Part shown: positions 17,705 through 26,533 of the stretch, piece after piece
How positions within the stretch are numbered: the first letter of the stretch is position 1
Layout: each line of letters begins with the position of its first letter
DNA from: Kaistia dalseonensis
Lineage (GTDB): Bacteria; Pseudomonadota; Alphaproteobacteria; Rhizobiales; Kaistiaceae
Assembly: GCF_030814715.1 (NCBI RefSeq)
Contig: NZ_JAUSVO010000001.1
Span: 310,001-374,000 of the forward strand
Reading direction: 5' to 3'
DNA: 64,000 nt
The notes under the pieces: model-generated
The model's database searches: none
What the model was told of the DNA's origin: nothing
What the model saw: only the letters and a program-made list of their open reading frames with translations
Position numbers and translations under genes: made by a program

Positions 17705-17720
17705 CATCGTTCCTCCCATA

Positions 17721-17763
17721 GAACGCTAAGTGCCATATCCGTCAACTACACGCATCAGCGTTC
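17721..17763. promoter_or_regulatory. Inverted repeat in the divergent lysR/SDR promoter region
   Basis: GAACGCT and AGCGTTC are perfect inverted arms separated by 29 bases. The position, between the divergent LysR and SDR genes, fits an operator read by a LysR tetramer. No sequence match to a known site is claimed. Confidence 0.4.
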
Positions 17764-17819
17764 TCATCGCATCTACATTGCCCATGGCGCTTCGCCGTGG
17801 CGCAAACAGGAGACGGACG

Positions 17820-18572
17820 ATGACGGACCGGTTCAACAACAAGGTCGTGGTGGTGACGGGCGGGACGAGCGGAATCGGGCTTGCAACCGCCAAGGCGTTT
17901 GCGGCTGAGGGCGCATCGGTATTCATCACGGGACGACGCCAGGATGCGCTCGACGCCGCATTGAAGCAGATCGGCGGCCAGGTCACGGGCATTCGTGGGG
18001 ATATGGCCAAGCTCGCCGACATCGACCGGCTCTACGATACCGTCCAACAGAAGCATGCCCAGATCGATGTCGTCTTCGCCAATGCGGGCGGCGGCGAGAT
18101 GACGGCGCTCGGTGCGATCACCGAGGAGCATTACACGCGCACCTTCGATACGAATGTGAAGGGCGTGCTCTTCACCGTTCAGAAGGCGTTGCCGCTCCTG
18201 AAGGACGGCGCTTCGGTGATCCTCACCGGCTCGACGACAAGCATTTCGGGAACGCCGGCGTTCAGCGTCTATTCCGCAACCAAGGCAGCGATTCGCAACT
18301 TCGCTCGCAGTTGGATACTCGATCTCAAAGACCGCCATATCCGGGTCAACACGATCAGCCCTGGCGTCACCGACACCGCCGGATTGAACGAACTATTTGG
18401 CGGCGGTGCGCAGGCGCAGAACACCCGGGACTATCTCGCAAGCCTTATTCCCGCCGGTCGCGTCGGCCAGCCGGAGGAGATCGCGAAAGCCGTCTTGTTC
18501 CTCGCGTCCGATGAGGCCAGCTTCGTGAATGGCGTCGAACTGTTTGTGGATGGCGGCCAAACGCAAATCTGA
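17820..18572 (+). CDS. Short-chain dehydrogenase/reductase
   Basis: The 250-residue classical SDR has the cofactor motif TGGTSGIGLA, the FANAGGG motif, a catalytic serine in ILTGSTTSISG and the Tyr-Lys pair in YSATKAAIR. The end ELFVDGGQTQI is typical. The ATG at 17820 follows AGGAGA; an upstream in-frame ATG at 17730 would place 30 unrelated residues in front of the family start. It is divergent from a LysR gene and is followed after 89 bases by a SnoaL-like gene, the likely second member of the unit. LysR-SDR pairs of this kind often respond to reactive or xenobiotic compounds, but the substrate is not known. Confidence 0.92.
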   Translation: MTDRFNNKVVVVTGGTSGIGLATAKAFAAEGASVFITGRRQDALDAALKQIGGQVTGIRGDMAKLADIDRLYDTVQQKHAQIDVVFANAGGGEMTALGAITEEHYTRTFDTNVKGVLFTVQKALPLLKDGASVILTGSTTSISGTPAFSVYSATKAAIRNFARSWILDLKDRHIRVNTISPGVTDTAGLNELFGGGAQAQNTRDYLASLIPAGRVGQPEEIAKAVLFLASDEASFVNGVELFVDGGQTQI

Positions 18573-18661
18573 ACATCGACAACAGATCCGGGGCCGGATC
18601 GCGATCGAACGCGTCGCGTGCCCCGGCTCCAGCGATCCCTATTCCTCAGAAGGAGAACCGA

Positions 18662-19072
18662 ATGATTCAGCAATCGGAATCTGCGGAGCGCATCCGCGAA
18701 CTGCTCACCCGCAATCTTCAGGAAGTCTTCGGTGAAGCAGACGAGAACCGCCGACGCGCGGCACTGGAAGAGCTCTGGGCCGCCGACGGAGTCCTCCACG
18801 TGCCGCCGGGCTCGGTCGTCGGCCACGAGGCGATCAGCAAGGTCGCAGGCGATCTTCGGGCAACCCATCCGAACTTCGTCTACACGCCGAGCGGCAAGCC
18901 GCAGGTCGTGCAAAATGCCGGCCGCTTTGCGTGGGGATCGGGCCCGCGCGGCGAGGCGCCTGCTTATACAGGCTGGGACGTGGCTATCGTCAGGGATGGG
19001 AAGATCGCGGCTCTCTATGTCTTCCTGGATGAAACTTCAGGAGAGTTTCATCGCGTCACCGCCCAGTCCTAG
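18662..19072 (+). CDS. SnoaL/NTF2-like small protein
   Basis: This 136-residue protein has the features of a nuclear transport factor 2-like fold. A long N-terminal helix (SAERIRELLTRNLQEVFGEADENRRRAALEELWAADGVLHVP) leads into GHEAISKVAGDL and ends with IAALYVFLDE. It resembles the polyketide-cyclase/isomerase-like SnoaL group, which includes enzymes and ligand-binding proteins. AAGGAG lies 8 bases upstream of the ATG. It follows the SDR at 17820 and is probably co-transcribed. No catalytic residue can be assigned with confidence. Confidence 0.85.
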   Translation: MIQQSESAERIRELLTRNLQEVFGEADENRRRAALEELWAADGVLHVPPGSVVGHEAISKVAGDLRATHPNFVYTPSGKPQVVQNAGRFAWGSGPRGEAPAYTGWDVAIVRDGKIAALYVFLDETSGEFHRVTAQS

Positions 19073-19912
19073 GGTTGGCTGTCATCACGTCGCCGCGATG
19101 TTGGCTTGGCTCTCTTGGCGTGGCCGTGGAAAATACGTCCCTCTCACGCCATCGAGACGAAGATCTGAACGTCACCGGGCTCGCGTCTGTCGAATGGACC
19201 GCTTCGAACTGGACGCCGACTTGTCGCCGCTCGCCATCGGCGACATGCCAGAACCAGCATTGCTGAGGCGAGCCGCCGCCGCAGCCCCATGACATCGTCA
19301 TCGACGCAACGAAGGGCCACGGTTCCTCGGGCCGATCGGCGAAGAGGATGGGGCTAGGGCGAAAGAGACGATCGCGTTCTGCGAGACGCTGCTGATGCAG
19401 GATGTTCTCGACAAGCGATCCACCACCGGCTCAGCGGCGAGCCCCTGACCGAGCCCGGTTCGGCGATACTGCTGTTCTACGCCCTGCAACAGAGCATCCG
19501 GCCGCGGCTGCGGCTATCCGATACCGAGATACTCCTGCGCTCGATAAAGTGCGAGGTATGGCCGAAGCGCCGGCTTCTCAAGGTCCTGCATCAGGCCTGG
19601 CACGACCTGGGGAAGCCCATGCCCCGCGGCACCGTCATGTCAAATCTCGGCGCTACCCGAAAGCGCCTCGCCTTTCTGGTTGACCTCGCCATCGCCACCA
19701 GCGGGGAAAGGATCGACATGGATGCCGAGGTCTCGATCGGCGCCGACAATTGCCCCGAGTGTATTCAAAACTTATGATGAAAGTTAGATAGTTGGGTCGA
19801 TCTAGGCTAAGACTGGTATTCCGCGCCTGTTCACCGCTCGGCTGCACTTTGGCGACAGCCGTTGCACAGCAAAGGCTTCTCGCTTGGGCGAGACGAGTGC
19901 CGCAAACTCGAC
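19073..19912. other. Remnant region with a broken unidentified frame
   Basis: No intact gene is visible. Two consecutive plus-strand frames look protein-like. About 19310-19452 includes RFLGPIGEEDG and IAFCETLLMQDVLD. About 19409-19779 includes GSAILLFYALQQSIRP and LLKVLHQAWHDLGKPMPRG, and ends at a TGA near 19777. They lack a start and a ribosome site, and the switch near 19440 looks like a frameshift. I do not recognise the family. It is probably a decayed gene next to the frameshifted carboxypeptidase. Confidence 0.35.
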
Positions 19913-21504
19913 CTAATAACCCTGTTGAATGGCGACAGCGACGGCGGCGACGTCCGCCCGCGCGGCGTTGTAGTCTTCCAGCGATGGGAACGGTACGTTG
20001 TTGACCATTACGCTGTAGGCGAGCCGGCGCCCGCTCCTGGCGTCGATATAGCCGGTCTGGGTGGTGGCCAGCGCGACGAGCTTCCCGGCGGCGCTCCCCG
20101 CGACGATGTCGCCGTCCTTGATCCGGACATGGCCTGCCGCTGGGGTTCCGACGCCGTTTGGCGCCTGCGAGCCGTCAACGCCGAGCACAGCCATGCCATC
20201 GTGAATAGCAGCTCCCCAGCGGGTGGGCGCGATCTCGCGCAGGAATGTCGCAAGGTCCGACGGCGTCGTTCTGTTGTTGTTGCTTGTCCCCGCGCCATCA
20301 AAGATATAGGTGCCGGTTGGCGACATGCCGTGCTCGGCGAGGAGCTTCGAGACTTCATGCAGCCCCTTGCCGCAATCGCGGCTTCCAGCCTTCACCGCGG
20401 CGAGACAGACCATGAGGTCGGCGCCGCGGTTGTAGCTTACCTTCAGGATAATCTTGACGAATTCCGACAGCGGCGGCGAGACATATTCCGCCACCCGACT
20501 GGCGTCACCGTAGTCAGCTGCGTTTGGAAGTCCGCCGGGGGCACCGAGTGGCGCTGCCGCGACCTTGATGCCGGCCCGGACCAGCGCCTCGATGAAGGCG
20601 GTACGTGCGAAGGCGGTGGGATCGGCGATTTGGGAGATCGTCAGAATAGGGGGCTGTCCGAGACAATCTTGCCGTTGACTTGGATCACGCCCGGGCGGGG
20701 TGACGTGACTTCGAGCGCCCCGGCCGGCCCGTCGATCGTGGTGACATCGTTCTCGACGCTTATGGCTGCGCTCTTCGGACGCCAGTCGATCTCGGCTTTC
20801 TCGCCGGCCTTGGTCGGCGTCACCAGGATATCGATGTTGTTCTCGTTGACCCAGATGGGCGCAATGGCTCCGGCGGAAAACCCCAGGTGAGTCTCGAAAA
20901 GCCGATCGTCGATCGCTACGTTGCCGGCGATTTCGTCGATGCCCTCCGCCTTCATCTGGGCCGCCAATGCATCGAGCGCCACGAGCGGGTCGCTGTTCTT
21001 GACATAAGCCCCGCCGGGGAAGCCGGTATAGGTCGTGTTGTGATCGACCTCCGGCAGGCTGTTGAAGCCAAGGGTGCCGTCCGGCTGGGTTCGGAGCCCG
21101 AAGTTGAAATCGCCCGAGGCGACGAGCACGAGGTCGCCGGCAAGGACGTGATCCTTGACCTCCCCGAGCCTGTACACCGGCGTGCGGAAGCGATAGTTGG
21201 CGCCATAGTCATGGAGTGCGGTCGCGACGCTGTAGATCTTCATGACGGAGGCCGGCAGCAGAGATTTTTCGCCCGCCTCGTCGATCAGCACGTCACCCGT
21301 GGCGATATCTACCAGGTGAATGCCCCAACTGCTATGGGCGAACACCGCCTTGGCCTGAATATTCCGTATGGCGTCGGCAACGGAAGCCGGAATAGCCCTG
21401 GACACCTCCGCCCCGCTGGCGGCAGTCACAGCACTTCCAAACCCCAGCAGGAGGGTGAGAGCCAGCCCGGCGCCTCCGAACTTTGTCGATGCGGGAATGG
21501 TCAT
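19913..21504 (-). pseudogene. D-Ala-D-Ala carboxypeptidase/endopeptidase (PBP4/DacB type), frameshifted
   Basis: The gene encodes a peptidoglycan-processing enzyme of the S13 family but is split by a one-base frameshift near 20650. The first frame (21504 to 20641) has a signal peptide, the catalytic SxxK motif in LLPASVMKIYSVATALHDYG, and ends DSPLF-stop. The second frame resumes with PPILTISQIADPTAFA and carries the second motif in VSYNRGADL. The expected KTG reads KDG in HVRIKDGDIVAG. Adding one C to the five-C run at the junction would restore the frame, so a recent mutation, phase variation or sequencing error are all possible. The ATG at 21504 follows AAGGAAGG. The gene is divergent from the hydrolase at 21623. 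Confidence 0.88.
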
Positions 21505-21622
21505 GCGATGCCCTTCCTTGCGGAATAGGCGCAATCTTCGCATGCTTGTTGCTGCAAGTCGAAGGTGTTCGATGTTCCTTCCGAACACTGGATCTTGCTA
21601 TTGCACCGGGGAGGTACGGCCG

Positions 21623-22567
21623 ATGTTGCGTCGCCATTCTCTGTTTGTCGCAATTGTTCTCGCCGCGTCCTCTGCCGTGTGGCCGGCTGAAGCACGGAGC
21701 AGCGATATTGACGGCCGCTTCGAAATTGGCGGTGGGCGCAAAATGTACCTCGAATGCCGGGGTATGGGGGTGCCGGTCGTCGTCGTCGTGGCGGGCATGC
21801 GGGCGTCCGCCGAGGATTGGACCAAGGCCGAGCCGGGGAAGTTGGATGTCTTCTCGGAACTGGCCGGATTCACGCGGGTCTGCGCCTATGACAGGCCGGG
21901 AACGCCGGTGGGCGACGCGCCCAGCCGCAGCGACCCGGTTCCGCAGCCCGTCACCGCGGGCGATGCCGTGGCAGATCTCCATGCGTTGCTGGCCGCTGGT
22001 GGCATCACGGCGCCGTTCGTTATGGTTGCGCACTCCTATGGCGGTCTGATCGCCCGATTATACGCGATGAACTACCCGGAGCAGGTCAAAGGGATGGTTC
22101 TTGTCCATACTCTATCCGAGGGTCTTCAGGATGCGGAGACGCCGGAAGAGTGGGTGATCCAACGCGCCCTCCTGAATGGTGATCTGACGGAGGCGTTGAG
22201 GCTCTATCCTCCGATCGAGCGGGCGGATGCCGAACGCAGCTTTGATCAAATCCGCGCTGCCCGACCGCTCAGGCCAATGCCGCTGATCGTCCTTAGCGCC
22301 GACCGGCCCTGGGGGCCGCTGATCCCCAAGCTCATCGCCGACGGCGTACTGCCGGCGAGTACGCCTCCTGACTTCGGCTACGTGACCGACAGGGCGCAAA
22401 GGTTGGCGCAGGCAAAGCTCGCTGCGCTGGTCCCCGGCGCACGGCATGTGACGAACACGGATAGCGGTCACGAGATTCATAAGGACCAGCCACAATTGGT
22501 CGTCGACTCGATCCGTGAGGTTGTCGAGGCAGTTCGACGTGGCAAGGCAAGCCTGGATCGCCAATAG
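21623..22567 (+). CDS. Secreted alpha/beta hydrolase
   Basis: The 314-residue protein has an N-terminal signal peptide (LRRHSLFVAIVLAASSAVWPAEA) and an alpha/beta hydrolase fold. The nucleophile elbow is VAHSYGG near residue 140. An acidic residue lies in LIVLSADRPW and the catalytic histidine in TDSGHEIHKDQP. The oxyanion region is VVVVVAGMRASAEDW. GGGGAGG precedes the ATG. It is an exported or periplasmic esterase/lactonase-like enzyme, close in length to the family norm. It is divergent from the frameshifted carboxypeptidase gene and followed by Rhs debris, and has no obvious pathway partner here. Confidence 0.88.
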   Translation: MLRRHSLFVAIVLAASSAVWPAEARSSDIDGRFEIGGGRKMYLECRGMGVPVVVVVAGMRASAEDWTKAEPGKLDVFSELAGFTRVCAYDRPGTPVGDAPSRSDPVPQPVTAGDAVADLHALLAAGGITAPFVMVAHSYGGLIARLYAMNYPEQVKGMVLVHTLSEGLQDAETPEEWVIQRALLNGDLTEALRLYPPIERADAERSFDQIRAARPLRPMPLIVLSADRPWGPLIPKLIADGVLPASTPPDFGYVTDRAQRLAQAKLAALVPGARHVTNTDSGHEIHKDQPQLVVDSIREVVEAVRRGKASLDRQ

Positions 22568-22745
22568 GATGAATCGAATATCGTACGTCGGCTAAGTTCC
22601 CCTGTGGGACAGGACCTGGCAGCGTCTGGGCCATGCAGGCGTTGCGATCGGCTAGGTCTGATTGACAGGGTCGAGCGGCGGCGCCCAAATCCATCCCGGA
22701 TAGTCCGGCCCCGGCAAACGGACCGCGGGATGGGGGCTAGGATGG

Positions 22746-24613
22746 TTGAATCGCATTCGCGCTTTGCGGGCGGTCTTTTTGGTCTCGGCGGCTACCGTCC
22801 TGCTCGTCAATCTGGGATTGACCGCGATCCCGTGTACCGCCGCAGCAACCGAGGATGGCGGGAGCGGTGTTGCCGGCCAGCTCGCGAAATGGTCGCTCGG
22901 GCAGGCGGGCGGCTTGGTCGACCGGCTCATCCTCTGCGCCCTGGACCTATGATATGGCCGGGCGGCTTGAATCCATTCCCGGTCTGATCACGTCGATCCG
23001 CGACAATCCGGCCGGTCAGGTGATCGCGATCGACTATGCCAACGGCGTCACGACGGAGAACAGCTACAACGCCGCGCGCGACTGGCTGATGAGCGTCACG
23101 ACCAAGAAGGGCGCGACGGTGCTGCAGAGCATCAGCTACACGCGCGACGCCACCGGCCGGATCACCGGCATGACGACGAGCCCGGCCGGTGAGAACTGGA
23201 GCTACAGCTATGACGAGATCGATCGCCTGATCCAGGCGACGAACACGGGCGACACGACGAGCAGCCGCAGCTTCAGCTATGACATGGCCGGCAACATGCT
23301 GACCAATTCGGCGGTCGGCACCCTGAGCTATCCCTCGCAGGGCTATGGCGTGGCCAGACCTCATGCGCCGCTCAGTGTGGGCGGCGTCGCGCAGAGCTAC
23401 GACGCCAATGGCAATCTCACCACCGGTGGCGGCCGGGCGCTGAGCGGAGCCTGCCCTCCGACTTGATCGGAGGGACGGCGAAAACCGGCTCGTCTCCGTC
23501 GTCACCGCGACCGGCAGCACCCAATATGCCTATGGCCCGGATGGCGGACGGGTGAAGACTGTCTCCACCGTCGGCACCAATCCATCGACGACGACATGGC
23601 TGCTCGGCGGTACCGAGATCGACGATGCCGGGGTCTATACCAAGATCCCGCATCCCGATGTGCGCGTGGTCGGCGCGACCAACTGCTTCGTCCATCGAGA
23701 CCATCTCGCCACCGTCAAGATGGAGACCACGAGCACGGGAGCGGCGGCGATGACACAGCGCTTCGCACCCTATGGCGAGCGCATCCCGGTCTCCTCCACC
23801 GCCTGCGGATCAGAGGCCCGCGGCTTCATCGGCGAGCGGCGCGACGACAATACCGGGCTGATCGATCTGAATGCCCGCTGGTACGACCCCAAGCTCGGCC
23901 GTTTCATCACGCCCGACGATTACGACCCGATCGACGCCGCTCAGGCCCTCGCCGGAAATCCCATCGGCTGGCTGAACAACCCCGTCGGAACCAACAAATA
24001 CGCCTATGCCGGAAATGATCCGGTCAATAAGAGCGATCGGAACGGGCATCAGGTAACAACCGCGGTTGAAATGAAGGCCGCGGAAACTGCGACTAGCACT
24101 TTCTCTAAAGCCATCGGAAACGCCATCAGTCAGTGGACGAGCACATTTGCTAGCGCTGGGACGTATGCCGGCAGCGCGGCAGTTGCCGTAGGCACCCGGG
24201 CAATCCCTGTCGCCGGCACCTTATTGGCTATGACGAGCTCGACAGCGGCTGATGACCAGCCTTACGCCAATGACTCCGACGTCGCCAAGAATTCGAAGAG
24301 CGGCGTGAAGGAAAAAACTGACGCAGAGAACAGCAACGAGAGCTCTGGGCAAAGGCGAAAGAACCGTATCCCTGATCGCGGCTCGCCCGGAACAGTCGAA
24401 AGCAATGACCCTGACACGACGAGAAAGAAGTATGGTGAAGACGGTTGGGTTCAAAAGGAATGGAATAAAGGTCATGGGCATAATGCGCCTGTTGGTGAGC
24501 AAGAGGACCACGTCCACGACCACAATCCCAATCCGAATCATCCGGAAGGCCGGCCTAATAGGCAGCCTGGTCGACAGCCGACTGCGGATGACCTAAAAGA
24601 TTTTGGGTTCTAG
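22746..24613 (+). pseudogene. Rhs/YD-repeat toxin gene, internally deleted and frameshifted, with intact core and C-terminal tip
   Basis: The 5' end (ATG 22746) encodes a signal-like leader, RAVFLVSAATVLLVNLGL. After about 60 codons the frame shifts into YD repeats (WTYDMAGRLESI, YTRDATGRITGM, YSYDEIDRLIQATN). Most of a normal Rhs repeat region is missing. The frame stops at 23466 because of a palindromic insertion. A second open frame, from 23444 to 24613, carries the Rhs core (HRDHLATVKMETTSTG, RRDDNTGLIDLNARWYDPKLGRFI, NKYAYAGNDPVN). It ends in a variable tip of about 190 residues after DRNGH. The tip includes an alanine-rich stretch and a His-rich end (HGHNAPVGEQEDHVHDHNPN), which resembles a polymorphic toxin domain but is not identified. 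An immunity candidate follows 10 bases later. Length and domain loss make delivery of this toxin unlikely. Confidence 0.85.
23454..23474. repeat. REP-like palindrome inside the Rhs gene
   Basis: It is the same perfect 8-base-arm hairpin as at 6441-6461 (CCCTCCGA, loop CTTGA, TCGGAGGG). It interrupts the frame between the codons for GGRALS and DGENRLVSVV. Confidence 0.8.
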
Positions 24614-24623
24614 GGCAAAAAAA

Positions 24624-24989
24624 ATGAGCATCTTGAAACGAAATAGCGAAGCAGTAATTTTTCTAAGCGGAGAGAATAGTCTCCTTGATGCAAGTGTCAC
24701 TTCGATCAATTGTTCTCGCGACGACGATCAGGTTACGGTTTCAATAAAAGCATTGGCAAGACCAAACGCCACCTTCAAGACGTTGACGCTGGATTTTATG
24801 CGCGTTATAGAGTATGGTTTTTATTATAGAAATGATTATAATTTTGGGACGGTAGAGCGATTTAAATTTCTGGAAATTGACCGAGATAAGTATTATATAT
24901 CGCTGGATCCTGATGAGGCTATTTTTGGTAAATCTAACAAGGATCAGGATTTCATCTTATCGCATTCTGTCCAGCTGATTGCTATCTAG
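24624..24989 (+). CDS. Candidate immunity protein for the Rhs tip
   Basis: The small protein of 121 residues starts MSILKRNSEAVIFLSG. It begins 10 bases after the Rhs stop, with a short AGGG upstream. The gene is clearly AT-richer than its surroundings; for example the stretch around 24790-24900 is dominated by A and T. This is common for toxin-immunity cassettes acquired by transfer. No family is recognised. Segments such as NATFKTLTLDFMRVIEYGFYYRNDYNFG and FKFLEIDRDKYYISLDPDE look like a compact alpha/beta protein without a signal peptide. The immunity role is inferred from position, size and composition only. It could instead be an unrelated hypothetical gene. Confidence 0.65.
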   Translation: MSILKRNSEAVIFLSGENSLLDASVTSINCSRDDDQVTVSIKALARPNATFKTLTLDFMRVIEYGFYYRNDYNFGTVERFKFLEIDRDKYYISLDPDEAIFGKSNKDQDFILSHSVQLIAI

Positions 24990-25049
24990 TTCTGCAGAAT
25001 AATTCTGACCGAAGCTCTCTTTGGCTCTGCAGAGCGCGAAGCGACACCT

Positions 25050-25741
25050 TGGTTGTCACATCGACCGGTAGCACGAGCTATGCCTATGGTCCGGACGGCA
25101 GCCGGATGAAGACGGTGTCGATCGTCGGCACCAATCCGGCGACGACCAGCTTCCTGCTCGGCAAGACCGAGATCGACAATGCCGGGGTCATGACCAAGGT
25201 CCCGCATCCCGACATCCGCCGCGTCGGTGCGGCCAATTGCTTCCTCCATCGCGACCATCTCGCCACCGTCAAGATGGAGACCACGAGCACCGGCACGGGC
25301 GCCTTCTGTCATACCTGGCTTCCGATCGAGTGGGCGGCACAGCGCCAGACGCTCGGGTTCGAATGGCTGGGCGATGACAGCGCAGCGACAGGATCATGGA
25401 TCGCCGTTGGATCCTGTCGTCGAGGCTCACTGATTCCCGATCCAGCCCAATTCCAGGCAGGCGCGCTCAAGACTATCGCGGGCATCACAGCTGCCGCCGT
25501 TCACACCGCTCCGGCAGCGCTGTTGATTGCGATCCGAAACCAATGTCTGCCCGATCCCACGAGAGTGCCGGACCACTGTCTTCCTGTGCCTCGCCCGCCC
25601 AGACCGGCCAGCACGCAGTCTGCGAAACGCTCAGTCCCGGTCCGACCGAGCTTTGGTACTGCCAGCCGGCGGGGAGGCACGGCCGAGAAAGCGGCGCAGA
25701 ATCGGCGGGGAAAAGGTCTCTCCAAACCCCACCGAAGATGA
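25050..25741 (+). pseudogene. Orphan Rhs core fragment with divergent tail (copy 3)
   Basis: From 25050 to about 25308 the sequence encodes the same Rhs core text as 23504-23745 (GSTSYAYGPDG, TEIDNAGVMTKVPHPDI, HRDHLATVKMETTSTG) and then diverges completely. The frame stays open to 25741 but its continuation, rich in Pro, Arg and Ser, has no recognised domain and another frame is open beside it. There is no start codon for a full protein. It looks like a displaced Rhs C-terminal cassette, as is common at Rhs loci where alternative tips are stored downstream. The rest of 24990-25813 holds no other gene. Confidence 0.7.
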
Positions 25742-25813
25742 AGCCGCCGCAATGACGGACTATTCCTAGCGTCAAAAGACAAAAAGAATAACTATATCAA
25801 ATAGATTGGTTAG

Positions 25814-25906
25814 TGGCGGAGAGGAAGGGATTCGAACCCTCGAGACGGTTTTAAGCCGTCTACTCCCTTAGCAGGGGAGCGCCTTCGGCCACTCGGCCAC
25901 CTCTCC
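25814..25906 (-). tRNA. tRNA-Ser (anticodon GCU)
   Basis: On the minus strand the acceptor stem GGAGAGG pairs with CCTCTCC and the gene encodes its own CCA end. The anticodon stem CTCCC/GGGAG encloses CTGCTAA, giving anticodon GCT, which reads AGC/AGU serine codons. A long variable arm (GACGG...CCGTC) and the T-loop GGTTCGAATCC are present, as expected for tRNA-Ser. The 3' end faces the Rhs accessory region. Confidence 0.96.
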
Positions 25907-26082
25907 GCTGCCGGGTCTAATGGAGAGAAGCGCGGCAAACAAGGGGTTTCTGAGCCCATCCGGACAATCTCCCCAGCCGTGAGGCGATCATGTGCCGCCG
26001 TTCACCATGCGGTCAGCCCGGCAGGCGGCGGCAGGAGACAGGCCATGGCCGATCGAATATGGTTCGGCGAAGGAGATTCATC

Positions 26083-26463
26083 ATGTTCAAACCGCTCTTT
26101 GTGATCGCATTGCTCGCCGGTACCGGCATCGCCCATGCTTCCGATGATCCGGCCGTGACGGCCTGCGAAATCGCCGTCGAATCCGTGATGCAGACGCCCG
26201 CCACCTATGCGCGGATCGGCGTCACGATCGAGAAGAACATCGTCAAGCTGACCTATGATTCGCATGACAGCGCCGGCGCGCTGGTGCGCGACCGGGCCGA
26301 ATGCACCTTCACCTCGTCGAATGGCAGCTTCCAGATGACCGGGCTGTTCGTGAACGGCAAGAATCTGGAGCGTGAGATCTTTTCCGCGGTCGCACAGCCG
26401 CAATGGCAAGCTGCCGGCGTCGACCAGATCGCGCCCGATTTCAGCCAGCTCTCCGACCCCTGA
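26083..26463 (+). CDS. Small exported protein of unknown function
   Basis: The 126-residue protein starts MFKPLFVIALLAGTGIAHASDDP, a clear signal peptide with cleavage after AHA. The mature part contains two cysteines (TACEIA and AECTFT) that could form a disulfide, and a predominantly beta pattern (VTIEKNIVKLTYDSHDSAG, FQMTGLFVNGKNL). The ATG at 26083 is preceded by AAGGAG; a longer upstream frame has no signal-like start. I do not recognise a family. It stands alone between tRNA-Ser and the convergent GH42 gene and shows no operon link. Confidence 0.8.
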   Translation: MFKPLFVIALLAGTGIAHASDDPAVTACEIAVESVMQTPATYARIGVTIEKNIVKLTYDSHDSAGALVRDRAECTFTSSNGSFQMTGLFVNGKNLEREIFSAVAQPQWQAAGVDQIAPDFSQLSDP

Positions 26464-26533
26464 TCAGGCTTCGCGGCCGGCGCGGTCCTGTCGCTTTGGC
26501 CGGTCGCCGGTTCGTTCCAGCCGTCTTGCGGCC

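Noticed and set aside
25814-25906. tRNA-Ser as a proven island attachment site
   Set aside because: No integrase gene and no second copy of the tRNA 3' end were seen in the window, so an attachment site cannot be supported.
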